Positions 1-8,980 of a stretch of DNA of 64,000 nucleotides are shown here, piece after piece. The stretch is from NCBI RefSeq assembly GCF_049896245.1, contig NZ_JAFCTX010000005.1, positions 62,001 through 126,000 of the forward strand. The letters are read 5' to 3'. The notes below the pieces were generated by a model. That model searched no databases. It saw only the letters and a program-made list of their open reading frames with translations, and was not told where the DNA came from. A program made the translations under genes and the position numbers. The first letter of the stretch is position 1; the number at the start of each line of letters is the position of its first letter. Origin of the DNA: Cypionkella sp049896245. Lineage in GTDB: Bacteria; Pseudomonadota; Alphaproteobacteria; Rhodobacterales; Rhodobacteraceae.

Positions 1-715
1 CGAAGATGTCGGTGTAGACGGTATCCTCGGCAGAAGCCGCCAGCACGCGGGCTTTGTGGTCATCATGTGCGAAGGATTCTTCGGTGGCGAGAAAGGCGGT
101 GCCGCAGTGGATGGCTTGGGCCCCCAAGGCGCGGGCGGCGATGAGGCTGGCTCCGGTGGCAAAACCGCCTGAGGCGACGATGGGGAGGGCGCTTGCGCGG
201 GCGACCTGCTCGACCAAGATCAAAGCGGCGGCGGTGCCGTGGACATGGCCGCCCGCCTCGACACCTTGCACGATCAGCACATCTGCTCCGGCGGCTTCGG
301 CTTCTAGTGCTGCTTGCAGCGAGCCTACTTGGTGCAGCACAAGGCAGCCAGCGGCTTTGGCGCGCTGGATGGCTGCGGGGACGGGGTGCCAGAAGAAACA
401 CATGGCGGCGACTTTTTTCGCAAAGCAGGCGTCGAGTTCGGCGTCGAGCAAAGCGGGGTCGGTTGCGGCGGGGATCAGGTTGACGGCGAAAGGCATTGTG
501 GTGCGGGCGCGGATGGCGTCGATTTCCCGCGCGATGAGCTCAGGGGATTCGCGGACCATCCCGAGGATGCCGTAGCCGCCTGCGTTTGCGACGGCTGCAA
601 CGAGGTCTGATCGGGCAACGCCGCCCATGCCTGCCAGCAGGATCGGGTGCTCGCAGCCAAGCAGGTCGCAGACGGGGGTGCGCAGGTTCTGATGCGTGGG
701 CAGGGGGTTAGGCAT
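1..715 (-). CDS. Nitronate monooxygenase family protein (3' end off the window)
   Basis: FMN-dependent TIM-barrel enzyme of the nitronate monooxygenase / 2-nitropropane dioxygenase family, which oxidises alkyl nitronates to carbonyl compounds and nitrite. About 238 N-terminal residues are visible. They begin MPNPLPTHQNLRTPVCDLLG and include the family pattern HPILLAGMGGVA, then HQVGSLQAALEAEAAGAD and a VQGVEAGGH segment that is the usual phosphate/FMN-binding loop, then a VASGGFATG loop. The C-terminus lies beyond the left edge. The stop codon of the upstream DUF488 gene lies just inside this start (8-nt overlap), so the two are probably co-transcribed. The family call is firm, but the true substrate is not visible. 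Confidence 0.85.
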   Translation of the reverse strand, partial: MPNPLPTHQNLRTPVCDLLGCEHPILLAGMGGVARSDLVAAVANAGGYGILGMVRESPELIAREIDAIRARTTMPFAVNLIPAATDPALLDAELDACFAKKVAAMCFFWHPVPAAIQRAKAAGCLVLHQVGSLQAALEAEAAGADVLIVQGVEAGGHVHGTAAALILVEQVARASALPIVASGGFATGASLIAARALGAQAIHCGTAFLATEESFAHDDHKARVLAASAEDTVYTDIF

Positions 716-1118
716 GATTTGCCTCGTGCGTTAGGGTTTCGAGAAGCACATCACGCAGGATCAGGGCGTGGGTGTGATTGGTATCGCGGGCGGCGTAGAT
801 CAGGGTGACGGGGCCTTTGCGGCACCACTTCAGCGCTTCGGCGAGGGGTTCGGGCGTGGCGGTCAGTTCGGCGCGGTAACGGGCGGTGAAATCGGCCCAT
901 TTGGCGGGATCGTGGCCGAACCATTTGCGCAGGTTGGGGCTGGGGGTGGCGGATTTGAGCCAAGCCTCAATCGGCAGATCGGATTTGGCGATGCCGCGCG
1001 GCCAAAGGCGGTCGACCAGCAGACGGGCTCCAAGCGTGGGTGTGCCTGCGCGGATGTCATAGGCGCGGATAAGGTGGATTTGCGGTGGCTTGATCTGGCG
1101 GGTGGAGTTGGGCGGCAT
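708..1118 (-). CDS. DUF488 family protein
   Basis: Small cytoplasmic protein of 136 residues with the DUF488 hallmarks: RAYDIRAGTPTLGARLLVDRLWPRGI near the N-terminus, then WLKSATPSPNLRKWFGHDP and a final VTLIYAARDTNHTHALILR. The longer open frame upstream is low-complexity and unlike the family, so the internal ATG giving MPPNSTRQIKPP was chosen. The 3' end overlaps the nitronate monooxygenase gene by 8 nt, implying one transcript. The biochemical function of DUF488 is unknown. Members often sit beside oxidoreductases or stress genes, so only a family assignment is offered. Confidence 0.85.
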   Translation of the reverse strand: MPPNSTRQIKPPQIHLIRAYDIRAGTPTLGARLLVDRLWPRGIAKSDLPIEAWLKSATPSPNLRKWFGHDPAKWADFTARYRAELTATPEPLAEALKWCRKGPVTLIYAARDTNHTHALILRDVLLETLTHEANHA

Positions 1119-1299
1119 CGCGGTCACTCTATGACAGGGCTTACGGTAGGCGCGCGGAGTGGGGAATGTAAATGCCGCGTTATCGACGGGGTTTCGTGAA
1201 ATCCGACATTGCGTTGCTGCGATGCGCTGAGCCGGGTGCGCTGCGCTGCGGCGGAAGCGGTGTCTTGTGGCGGTGATCTGGGACTTGTAAGGCTGCGAT

Positions 1300-2646
1300 A
1301 TGATCAAAAGAATGTCCTACATCTTACATGCCCGCGCGACACTGGCCTTGGGGCTGCCGCTGGTGGGCAGTCATTTGGCGCAGATGGCACTGCATGTCAC
1401 CGATACCGTGCTGTTGGGCTGGTATGGGGTGAATGAACTCGCCGCCGTGGTGCTGGCAACTTCGACGTTCTTCGTGATTTTCATCCTTGGCGCGGGGTTT
1501 GCGCAGGCGGTTTTGCCGATGGTTGCCACGGCGGTAGGGCGCGGCGATGAGGGCCAGGTGCGGCGCGATACAAGGATGGGGATGTGGTTGTCGATTGGAT
1601 TCGGTTTGCTGACGTATCCGGTGTTTTGGTGGTCTGAGGCGTTGTTGCTGGCCCTAGGGCAGCGGCCTGAAGTTTCGATTTTGGGGCAGGATTTTCTGCG
1701 GATCGCGGGGCTCGGGATGATCCCGGCGCTGTTGGTGATGGTGTTGAAGAATTACCTAGCGGCGTTAGAGCGCACGCAGGTGGTTTTGTGGGTGACGCTG
1801 GCGGCGGTGGGGGTCAACCTTGTGCTGGCCTATGCGTTGATCTTTGGCCATTGGGGTGCGCCGGAATTGGGCGTGCGCGGGGCGGCGATAGCCTCGGTTC
1901 TGGTGCAGTCTTTGACGGCTCTGGCGCTGGCGATTTATGCCGGTTGGCTGCCAGAACTGCGGCATTTCCGGCTGTTCCAGCGGTTTTGGCGCCCCGATTG
2001 GCAAGCTTTGCATCAGGTGTTCCGGCTGGGGTGGCCGATTGGGGTGACTTCGCTGGCCGAGAGCGGGTTGTTTCAGGCGACGGCGCTGATGATGGGCTGG
2101 ATTGGCACGGTGGAACTGGCAGCGCATGGCATCACCATGGAGGTCGCGGCACTGTCGTTCATGGTGCATCTGGGGTTGTCCAATGCCGCGACGGTGCGGG
2201 CCGGGCGGGCAGATGGCGCGGGTGACGCCCAAGGCCTGCGCGATGCGGCCAAGGTTGCGATTGCGCTGTCGATCGGGTTTGGCGCGGTGATGGTTGTGCT
2301 GTTTCTCAGCTTTCCAGTGGCGATTATTTCGCTGTTTCTGGACGAGAGCAAACCGCAGAGCGCTGAGATCATTGCCTTTGGTGTCACGCTGCTGGCGATG
2401 GCAGCGCTGTTTCAGATGGCGGATGCGATGCAGGTGATGGCGCTGGGCTTGCTGCGGGCGATCAAGGACACAAGGGTGCCGATGATTGCGGCGGCGGTCA
2501 GCTATTGGGGGATCGGGATTCCCTGCGGCTATTTCCTCGCGTTCCATGCTGGAATGGGCGGCATTGGTTTGTGGGCAGGGCTGGTGATTGGGCTGGTGTT
2601 CGCGGCAGTGACGATGATGTGGCGGTTCTGGCACCGGGTGCGGTGA
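1300..2646 (+). CDS. MATE family efflux transporter
   Basis: Integral membrane antiporter of the MATE (NorM-like) family, 448 residues, exporting cationic compounds or drugs in exchange for Na+ or H+. The protein is almost wholly hydrophobic, with about twelve membrane spans arranged as two homologous halves. Family features are LPLVGSHLAQMALHVTDTVLLGWYG in the first span and the corresponding LGWPIGVTSLAESGLFQATALMMGW in the second half. The start could instead be the in-frame ATG four codons later (MSYILHAR); the sequence does not settle this. The gene is convergent with the next gene, with stop codons one base apart and no room for a terminator. The substrate cannot be inferred. Confidence 0.9.
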   Translation: MIKRMSYILHARATLALGLPLVGSHLAQMALHVTDTVLLGWYGVNELAAVVLATSTFFVIFILGAGFAQAVLPMVATAVGRGDEGQVRRDTRMGMWLSIGFGLLTYPVFWWSEALLLALGQRPEVSILGQDFLRIAGLGMIPALLVMVLKNYLAALERTQVVLWVTLAAVGVNLVLAYALIFGHWGAPELGVRGAAIASVLVQSLTALALAIYAGWLPELRHFRLFQRFWRPDWQALHQVFRLGWPIGVTSLAESGLFQATALMMGWIGTVELAAHGITMEVAALSFMVHLGLSNAATVRAGRADGAGDAQGLRDAAKVAIALSIGFGAVMVVLFLSFPVAIISLFLDESKPQSAEIIAFGVTLLAMAALFQMADAMQVMALGLLRAIKDTRVPMIAAAVSYWGIGIPCGYFLAFHAGMGGIGLWAGLVIGLVFAAVTMMWRFWHRVR

Positions 2647-3060
2647 TTACTCCGCCGCTTCGCCCTTCATCAGACGCTCGGCCTTTTTGCGCACCAGAAC
2701 GGAGCGAAGGTCGTGCATGGCGAGAAGCAGAAGGTCGGTAACTTCCTCTAACTGCGCGTCCGAGGCTTTGGACTGTACCCATTGCGTCGTCAGGTTCATG
2801 TGATCGACGGCGCGCAGGATATCATCGACATCGCGGGCGGCCAGCATGGCTTGGCGCTTGGCGACCCATTTGCCGATCATCGTGATTTCATCCGGCGTCA
2901 GTTTGTGGTCGCCATGCGGCTTGATATTGCCGTTCTTGACGTTGACCAGCGCGATTTCTTCCATGTCGATGCGGCGCTGGCGGTTTTCGGTATCAACCCG
3001 GAACACGGCAGCACCGTTGTCACGGATGCGGAAGTAGAACTCGGGCAGATCGGATGACAT
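2647..3060 (-). CDS. Conserved hypothetical protein
   Basis: A 137-residue soluble protein with no signal peptide and no membrane segment. The N-terminal part (FYFRIRDNGAAVFRVDTENRQRRIDMEEIALVN) looks like a small beta-rich domain; the remainder is helical and charged. It lies 8 nt downstream of the aspartate aminotransferase gene on the same strand and is probably co-transcribed with it. Codon use matches the neighbouring chromosomal genes. I do not recognise a functional family. Good reading-frame coherence and operon position support it as a real gene. Confidence 0.7.
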   Translation of the reverse strand: MSSDLPEFYFRIRDNGAAVFRVDTENRQRRIDMEEIALVNVKNGNIKPHGDHKLTPDEITMIGKWVAKRQAMLAARDVDDILRAVDHMNLTTQWVQSKASDAQLEEVTDLLLLAMHDLRSVLVRKKAERLMKGEAAE

Positions 3061-3068
3061 AGCGTCCT

Positions 3069-4271
3069 TCAGGTCAGCGTGGCGCAGAAATTCTGGATGC
3101 GGGTGCAGGCTTCGCGCAAAGTCTCGTCCGCCGTAGCGTAGCTGACGCGGAAGTTTGGCGATAGACCGAAGGCAGCACCAAACACCACGGCGACGCCGGT
3201 TTCTTCCAGAAGGGCGGTGGCAAAGACCTCGTCATTGCTGATCTTGGTGCCTGCGGCGCTGGTTTTGCCGATGCAGCCGGAAATGTCGGGGTAGACGTAA
3301 AACGCGCCTTCGGGTTTCGGGCATTTGATGCCGCGGGCGTCGTTCAGCATCGAAACCACCAGATCGCGGCGGCGTTGGAAGATTTTGCGGTTGGGGGCAA
3401 GGAAGTCTTGCGGGCCGGTCAGGGCCTCCAACGCCGCATATTGGCTGACCGAGCACGGGTTTGAGGTGGATTGCGACTGGATCGTGCCCATGGCTTTGAT
3501 CAGATGTGCGGGGCCTGCGGCATAGCCGATGCGCCAGCCAGTCATCGCATAGGATTTCGACACACCGTTGCAGGTCAGGGTGCGGTCGTAGAGTTTCGGC
3601 TCAATCTGCGCGGGGCTGGTGAATTCAAAGTCGTCGAACACCAGATGTTCATACATATCATCGGACATGATCCAGACATGCGGGTGTTTCAGCAGCACAT
3701 CACACAGGGCGCGCAATTCGGCACGGGTGTAGCCCGCGCCCGTCGGATTGGACGGCGAGTTGAAGATGAACCACTTGGTTTTCGGCGTGATAGCGGCATC
3801 CAACTGCGCGGGCGTGAGTTTGAAATCGGTGTCGATGGTGGCCACAACCGGAACCGGAGTGCCGCCCGCGAGCAACACCATGTCTGGGTAGCTGACCCAA
3901 TACGGCGCGGGGATGATCACCTCGTCACCGGGATTACAGGTGGCCATCAAGGCGTTGTACAGCGTCTGCTTGCCGCCCGCGCCGACGGTGATTTGATTGG
4001 GCGCATAGGTCAGGCCGTTCTCACGCGCGAATTTCTCGCAGATCGCCTTTTTCAGCTCCGGGATGCCATCAACGGCCGTGTAGCGGGTTTTTCCTGCATC
4101 AATTGCACGCTTGGCGGCATTGCGAATATTAAGGGGGGTGTCAAAATCCGGCTCGCCCGCGCCCAGACCGATCACGTCGCGGCCAGCGGCTTTGAGCTCG
4201 GCTGCCTTGGTGGTGACGGCGATGGTGGGCGAGGGTTTGACGCGGGCGAGGGTGTCGGACAGGAAGGCCAT
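3069..4271 (-). CDS. aatA: Aspartate aminotransferase (class I, PLP-dependent)
   Basis: Cytosolic pyridoxal-phosphate enzyme of 400 residues that interconverts aspartate/2-oxoglutarate and oxaloacetate/glutamate. Diagnostic features are IGLGAGEPDFDTP (residues about 34-45), TVGAGGKQTLYNAL (cofactor phosphate region), NSPSNPTGAGY (about 171-181), DDMYEHLVF (about 204-212) and the Schiff-base lysine K239 in GVSKSYAMTGWRIGY. This is the alphaproteobacterial/thermophile-type subgroup Ib enzyme, which in relatives may also accept prephenate. The start MAFLSDTLARVKPSPT matches the usual family N-terminus. The gene is divergent from the XRE regulator gene, with a 96-bp gap between them, and is followed by a small unknown gene on the same strand. 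Confidence 0.93.
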   Translation of the reverse strand: MAFLSDTLARVKPSPTIAVTTKAAELKAAGRDVIGLGAGEPDFDTPLNIRNAAKRAIDAGKTRYTAVDGIPELKKAICEKFARENGLTYAPNQITVGAGGKQTLYNALMATCNPGDEVIIPAPYWVSYPDMVLLAGGTPVPVVATIDTDFKLTPAQLDAAITPKTKWFIFNSPSNPTGAGYTRAELRALCDVLLKHPHVWIMSDDMYEHLVFDDFEFTSPAQIEPKLYDRTLTCNGVSKSYAMTGWRIGYAAGPAHLIKAMGTIQSQSTSNPCSVSQYAALEALTGPQDFLAPNRKIFQRRRDLVVSMLNDARGIKCPKPEGAFYVYPDISGCIGKTSAAGTKISNDEVFATALLEETGVAVVFGAAFGLSPNFRVSYATADETLREACTRIQNFCATLT

Positions 4272-4367
4272 GGGGCGGGCTCCGAGGGCTGGTTTGCAAT
4301 TTTCGCCTCATTGCCATAGGATGCACCCCCTACGCAATCAAGCGATATCACCTTATGGAGAGGCAAG

Positions 4368-4769
4368 ATGGCAGAAATCAACAACGAGACTTGGTATAGC
4401 GAAGCCGCTGCAACCTTCGGCGACAGGCTGGAGGCTGCGCGCGAATCCTGTGGCATGAGCCAGACCGAGTTGGCGCAACGGCTTGGCGTGCGCGACACCA
4501 CGATCATAAGCTGGGAGGCCGACGCATGGGAGCCGCGCGGCAATCGCTTGCAGATGTTGGCCGGGATGCTGAATGTCTCGCTGATGTGGCTGCTGTCGGG
4601 GCGGGGCGAAGGCGTGGCCGCGCCCGATGCACGCGAGCCGCTCGCTTTGCCTGCGCGCAGCGTGTTGGCCGATATCACCCGTCTGCGTCGGCAAATGCAG
4701 ACGCTGGGTTTAGAGCTGACGCAGGCCGAGCAGAAACTTGCAGTCGAATTGCGAGGGATGGCACAATGA
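4368..4769 (+). CDS. XRE-family helix-turn-helix regulator
   Basis: A 133-residue DNA-binding protein. Residues about 16-70 form a lambda-repressor-like HTH (GDRLEAARESCGMSQTELAQ, then RLGVRDTTIISWEAD), followed by a short linker and a C-terminal amphipathic helix (DITRLRRQMQTLGLELTQAE) that could mediate dimerisation. A GGAGAGGCAAG ribosome-binding site precedes the ATG. The stop overlaps the start of sdhE by ATGA, so the regulator and the flavinylation factor are translationally coupled. Targets are unknown. Confidence 0.88.
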   Translation: MAEINNETWYSEAAATFGDRLEAARESCGMSQTELAQRLGVRDTTIISWEADAWEPRGNRLQMLAGMLNVSLMWLLSGRGEGVAAPDAREPLALPARSVLADITRLRRQMQTLGLELTQAEQKLAVELRGMAQ

Positions 4770-5038
4770 GGGAAACCGAAGAAGCGCGGCTGAAGCGGAT
4801 GGCGATGCGCAGCTGGCGGCGTGGCATGAAAGAGATGGATTTGATTTTGGGCCCCTATGCGGATGCGCATTTGGCAGGGATGAGCGAAGATAGGCTGGTT
4901 GTTTTCGATAAACTTTTAGAGGAAAACGATCAGGACCTGTTGCCATGGGTGTTGGGGCAGAACCCTGCACCCGGCTATCTAACGGAATTGATTGCAGAAA
5001 TTGGCGTCTATGCGCGGGGGCGGCTGGCTGTGCGGTAA
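4766..5038 (+). CDS. sdhE: FAD assembly factor SdhE (succinate dehydrogenase assembly factor 2)
   Basis: A small 90-residue soluble protein that promotes covalent attachment of FAD to the succinate dehydrogenase flavoprotein subunit. It carries the family core RMAMRSWRRGMKEMDLILG, including the conserved RGxxE motif (R-G-M-K-E), and a C-terminal LLEENDQDLLPWVLG segment, at the usual length for SdhE. The start ATG overlaps the stop of the preceding regulator gene (ATGA). The sdh operon itself is not in the window. Confidence 0.9.
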   Translation: MRETEEARLKRMAMRSWRRGMKEMDLILGPYADAHLAGMSEDRLVVFDKLLEENDQDLLPWVLGQNPAPGYLTELIAEIGVYARGRLAVR

Positions 5039-5125
5039 TTTGCGCCAAAATCGTGGCGAGTTTACGATATGTTTTTGTTTTATGCCGATTCTATCCGCAG
5101 GTGCCATCGCTCGCGGAGTTAACAA

Positions 5126-5623
5126 ATGAGTTTAAATGACCCCCTGCTGGACGGCTCGCAAAAGCTGTTGATGGCGGGCTATCTCGACAATCTGGCGTTG
5201 CTGGAGCGGCTGCATCGGCTGCTTTTGGACGTGATCAAGGATGAATTTGAACGGGTGGCGGTGCTTGAGATCAACTCGGTTCAGGCTTTGCTGTTGTTCA
5301 ACATTGGCGAGAATGAGGTGACGGCGGGCGAGTTGAAATCGCGCGGCTATTACCAAGGCTCGAACGTGTCATATAACCTGAAAAAGCTGGTCGAACTGGG
5401 CTATATGCACCATCAGCGCTCGGAGATTGACCGCCGTTCGGTGCGGGTGCGGCTGTCGGAAAAGGGCCGCCGGGTGCGCGGGATGCTCACCGATCTGTTC
5501 CAGCGCCATGCCGAAGGACTGGCGAAGCGGGGTCTGGTCGATGCCAATAACATGGAAAACATGAACCAATCGCTGAAGCGGATGGAGCGGTACTGGACCG
5601 AACAGATCCGGTATATTTACTGA
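5126..5623 (+). CDS. MarR-family winged-helix regulator
   Basis: A 165-residue MarR/LdtR-type transcription factor. N-terminal helices for dimerisation precede a winged helix (residues about 60-115): LLLFNIGENEVTAGELKSRG, YYQGSNVSYNLKKLVELGYM, then HHQRSEIDRRSVRVRLSEKG, where the RSEIDRRSVRVRLS wing is the classical MarR signature. It resembles the alphaproteobacterial LdtR group, which controls L,D-transpeptidase and cell-envelope genes, but the target here is inferred from similarity only. No convincing operator palindrome is seen just upstream. It is convergent with kpsC. Confidence 0.85.
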   Translation: MSLNDPLLDGSQKLLMAGYLDNLALLERLHRLLLDVIKDEFERVAVLEINSVQALLLFNIGENEVTAGELKSRGYYQGSNVSYNLKKLVELGYMHHQRSEIDRRSVRVRLSEKGRRVRGMLTDLFQRHAEGLAKRGLVDANNMENMNQSLKRMERYWTEQIRYIY

Positions 5624-5686
5624 ACGGGCGGTTTGGCGAAGGCCAAAATCGCCAGGCCGCTGCGGGCTAGAATGGCCCGAGCGTGG

Positions 5687-7750
5687 TTAACGCCAAAACC
5701 GGGAATAGGTGGCAAACCGCCCCTGTAGCTTTGCCAGAAGGCGAAGTCCCAACCCGGTTGGGGTATCGGTGCCTGTGGCCAAGCGGTGGATCACCACTTC
5801 GGGCGGGCAGGGCTTGCGGCTGACCGGATCGTAATAGCGCGGATAGGCGATCAGGGCGGCGTGGGCGAGGGCGAGAAGGCTGGGGCGGGGCAGCGGATGG
5901 CCATCTTTGGCTTGTTTGCGCCGTGCCGGGATTTGGCCCAAGTCTTGGGTCAGGCCCCATCCGGCATAAAACGGTGCGCCAACGCAGGTGACGCGTTTGC
6001 CGCGCAGCAGAGCCTCGAAGCCAAGCAGCGAAGTCATGGTGACGACGGCGTCACAGGCCTCGATCAGTTGAATCGGGTCGGCGTGGTGGGCAATGACATT
6101 TGCCAGACCGCGCAGAGTGGCGTCTGGAATGGTGCCGGGGCGCAGGCCAGCCTCAACATCGGGGTGGGGTTTGTAGATGATTGTCGCGTTGGGATGGGCG
6201 GAACGGGCGGCTTGCAGCAATGCAAGGTTGGTACGGATATCGCCTGCACCAAGGCGGATTGAAGCGTCATCCTCGACCTGACCGGGAACAAGCACGCGCA
6301 TGCCTTCGGGCAGATCGGGCAGGCTGCCGGAGAGGTTATATTTCGAAAGCCGCGCGGCGATCAGGGCGGCGATCAGCTTTTCAGTGCGGCGCGCGGCATC
6401 AGGGGGCAGCGGGGTTTGGATCAGCTGTTCAAGGCGGCTTTCGCGGGTGGGATCGTAGTAGATGCCGAGATCGTCGGTGACGAGGGAAAGCGGTGGTACG
6501 AGTTCGGCACCCAAGCCCCGCGAGCGCAGGAAACCATCCTCAACCCGGCGGATGGTCAAGGTTTCGGGCAGGTCAGCGGGCTCTTTGCCTGCCCAGACGA
6601 GCAGACCCCGGCCCGTGGCGCGGGCTTTGGCGATGGCTTTCGTAGGATTATCCTGAAAAATCATCGACTTTTCGCGACCGAATACGGCTTGCAACCGGGC
6701 GCGCTTCCACACGCGCATCCCAAGCGCGACATGACCAAGCCGATCTTCGCGGTGGGCGCGGGCTTCGGCCTCTAGTTGATCGACAGCCTCTTCAAAGCTG
6801 CACAACCGGTTACGGCAGGGATCGACCCAAGTGGGCGCGAGGATCATCGCGGCGGCGAAAAGCTGGGTTTTGGTCAGGACGCGTTTGCGGCGGTCGATGG
6901 GGAAAGCGTCAGAAGTCAGGCCCCATCCTGCGTAGAACGGCTGGCCGAAGACGTGGGGACGGTGGCCTGCGAGAACAGCCTCGAACCCGAGTTGCGAGGA
7001 CACTGTGTAGACGGCGATGGCACCCTCTAGAAGCGCCCAAGGCGATACGGGGCTTGTCAGCAGGCGGATGCGGTCGGTTTGATCGGCGGCGGTGAAATGG
7101 CCGCGACGCAGGCCGAGTTGCGTCTCGGGATGGGTCTTGATCACAATGCGGGCAGTGGGGTGTTCGCTTTGCGCGGTCGCCAGCATCTCGGCAAAGCGGG
7201 CGGCATTTGCCCCGGAATGGCGGATCGAGGCATCGCCTGTGGTTTGATCCACCACCAGCACATAGCCAGGAGCGGGCAAGGGAGCGTCTGCGCGGTGAAG
7301 GTTGTATTTTGACAAGTCTAGGGTGCGGATTCTGGCAATACCGTCCCTTGCGCGGGCCAATAAGTTCGAATCGTCTAAGGAGTGTTTGGCGAGGATCGTC
7401 TCTAGCATAGACGGGGTGCCACTGTCGAAATATACGCCGAGGCCGTCGATCAGTAGGCCCAAGGGCGCATCGCCCAAGCGACCGGGGCGGATGGAACGCA
7501 GAAAAGCATCCTCGACACGGATCAATGGTACATTATAGCGTGCTGCAATCGCCTCACCGCGCCGCGCGTAGGGCGAGCGGCCCCAGACCACCACGCCATC
7601 CTCGGGGCCGGGCAGGCTGAGGCACAAGTCATACCCGGCCAGCGCGAGTATCCGGCGCAGGTGGGGTTGGCGCAGGAAGCCCGCGTTGTAATAGAAAAGC
7701 CGCCGGGGAATGATCCCGGCGGCTTGGCTGTTGGGTCCGGCTACGGTCAA
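5687..7750 (-). CDS. kpsC: Capsular polysaccharide beta-Kdo transferase KpsC-like
   Basis: A 687-residue cytoplasmic or membrane-associated enzyme with two homologous halves. Each half repeats the same pattern: a VEDAFLRS / VEDGFLRS motif, an LxxDxLGxYxD segment (DGLGVYFDSG and DDLGIYYDPT), an LSKYNL motif and a DDASIR / GDASIR plus KTHPE / KPHPD motif. This matches KpsC, whose two Kdo-transferase modules build the poly-Kdo linker joining capsule to lipid. A longer open frame would overlap the upstream gene by almost 100 nt. I prefer a TTG start 7 nt after that gene's stop, giving LTVAGPNSQAAG, though an unusual start keeps the 5' end uncertain. It forms one minus-strand unit with the export lipoprotein and kpsS. 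Confidence 0.85.
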   Translation of the reverse strand: MTVAGPNSQAAGIIPRRLFYYNAGFLRQPHLRRILALAGYDLCLSLPGPEDGVVVWGRSPYARRGEAIAARYNVPLIRVEDAFLRSIRPGRLGDAPLGLLIDGLGVYFDSGTPSMLETILAKHSLDDSNLLARARDGIARIRTLDLSKYNLHRADAPLPAPGYVLVVDQTTGDASIRHSGANAARFAEMLATAQSEHPTARIVIKTHPETQLGLRRGHFTAADQTDRIRLLTSPVSPWALLEGAIAVYTVSSQLGFEAVLAGHRPHVFGQPFYAGWGLTSDAFPIDRRKRVLTKTQLFAAAMILAPTWVDPCRNRLCSFEEAVDQLEAEARAHREDRLGHVALGMRVWKRARLQAVFGREKSMIFQDNPTKAIAKARATGRGLLVWAGKEPADLPETLTIRRVEDGFLRSRGLGAELVPPLSLVTDDLGIYYDPTRESRLEQLIQTPLPPDAARRTEKLIAALIAARLSKYNLSGSLPDLPEGMRVLVPGQVEDDASIRLGAGDIRTNLALLQAARSAHPNATIIYKPHPDVEAGLRPGTIPDATLRGLANVIAHHADPIQLIEACDAVVTMTSLLGFEALLRGKRVTCVGAPFYAGWGLTQDLGQIPARRKQAKDGHPLPRPSLLALAHAALIAYPRYYDPVSRKPCPPEVVIHRLATGTDTPTGLGLRLLAKLQGRFATYSRFWR

Positions 7751-7757
7751 GACCCGC

Positions 7758-8891
7758 TCATTGCCCCGTGGTGGCGATGTTGTTGGCCGCAGCAGTCGAG
7801 CCCGAAATCGCCGACAGGGTTTTGGTCCACTGCACGAAGGGCGCTTCGGTGACATAGACGGTGTCGCCGTCGCGGATCAGGAAGTCGCGCGCCTCAAACA
7901 TGCCAGTTGGTTGAGTAAGATCAAGCACATAGACCATGCGCTGATCGCCTTTCAGATCGCGGCGACCCAGCACGGAATTGGCAACTTCGGCGGGCTCGTT
8001 GCGGAACACGAACACCCCGGTGGGGTCTGCGGTGCCGGTGTTCAGGCCGCCAACGGTGGCCAAAGCCTCAATTGCCGAGAGGGTTTGGGTTTCAAACGGG
8101 ATCTTGCTTTGCGAGCCAGTGGCCCCCATCGCCACGAAAGAGCGGGTGTCTTTCTCGACGGTGATTTTGTCACCGGGACGCAAAGCGATATCGAGACCGG
8201 GGTTGGAGTAGAGGTCTTCCAGCCAAATCGAGCCGGTCTTATTGCCGCGCGTGACCCGCACGATGGCAACGGCAGGTTCAATCGTCACGCCACCCGCCTT
8301 TGAAAGCATGGCGGACAGCGTGCGGGTTGGGCGTTCAATCGGGAACACACCGCTGGCCCCGGCGAAACCGGAAACCGAGACGGTCGAACCATCGCCAGCC
8401 AGACGCTGCACCGAGATTTGCGGATCAGGCGTCTGGGTGTCGAGCTTTTTGGTTATAATGTTGCGCAAACCGTCGGGCGACTGTCCCGCCGCTTTGATTT
8501 TTCCGGCATAGGGCACGAAAATGTAGCCTGCACCATCGACCTGAATCTCGGTCAGGGCGGAAACGCGTTGCCCGGTATTGCCGAGCAGCGGATCATCCTT
8601 GACGTTTTCATAGATCGTCAGGCCCAGCACATCCCCCGGCGAGATCACATCTGATCCGACCACCCCGGCATTGCGGAAAGCCGAACTGAACCCCAGCGCG
8701 GGCGTCACGGCGGTGGCGCGGGTCACCCGCGCGTTGACCGTCACGATGAAGGCGTCGCCCTGTTTCAGGACCGAGCCTTTGAAGATTTCTGCCTTGTTGG
8801 GGCCAGAGCGCGGCAGGCCACAGGCCCCGACCGCACCGACAAGCGCCACAAGGGCAAGGGCTTTCGCCCCCCTCGTTCCGGTAATTTTCAC
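7758..8891 (-). CDS. Polysaccharide export outer-membrane lipoprotein (Wza/KpsD family)
   Basis: Outer-membrane capsule export protein of 377 residues. The N-terminal signal (ALALVALVGAVGACG) ends in a lipobox-like cysteine. Then come a Poly_export domain (SPGDVLGLTIYE through DGAGYIFVPYAGKIKAAGQS) and SLBB-like repeats (VSVSGFAGASGVFPI; ALRPGDKITVEKD). The GTG start was chosen because AAAGGAG lies 8 nt upstream and the signal peptide begins there; an upstream ATG would add 31 residues with no ribosome-binding site. It lies between kpsC and kpsS, so it probably forms the outer-membrane exit for the same capsule. No KpsM/KpsT/KpsE genes are in the window, so the inner-membrane exporter is encoded elsewhere. 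Confidence 0.85.
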   Translation of the reverse strand: MKITGTRGAKALALVALVGAVGACGLPRSGPNKAEIFKGSVLKQGDAFIVTVNARVTRATAVTPALGFSSAFRNAGVVGSDVISPGDVLGLTIYENVKDDPLLGNTGQRVSALTEIQVDGAGYIFVPYAGKIKAAGQSPDGLRNIITKKLDTQTPDPQISVQRLAGDGSTVSVSGFAGASGVFPIERPTRTLSAMLSKAGGVTIEPAVAIVRVTRGNKTGSIWLEDLYSNPGLDIALRPGDKITVEKDTRSFVAMGATGSQSKIPFETQTLSAIEALATVGGLNTGTADPTGVFVFRNEPAEVANSVLGRRDLKGDQRMVYVLDLTQPTGMFEARDFLIRDGDTVYVTEAPFVQWTKTLSAISGSTAAANNIATTGQ

Positions 8892-8980
8892 TGCCCGGGC
8901 TCCTTTAACTGGATTTGCCTCAAGTTTTGCCTGCAAGGCTACAGAAAGACGAAACAAAATGCCAGTCTTGCTTTTTTTGT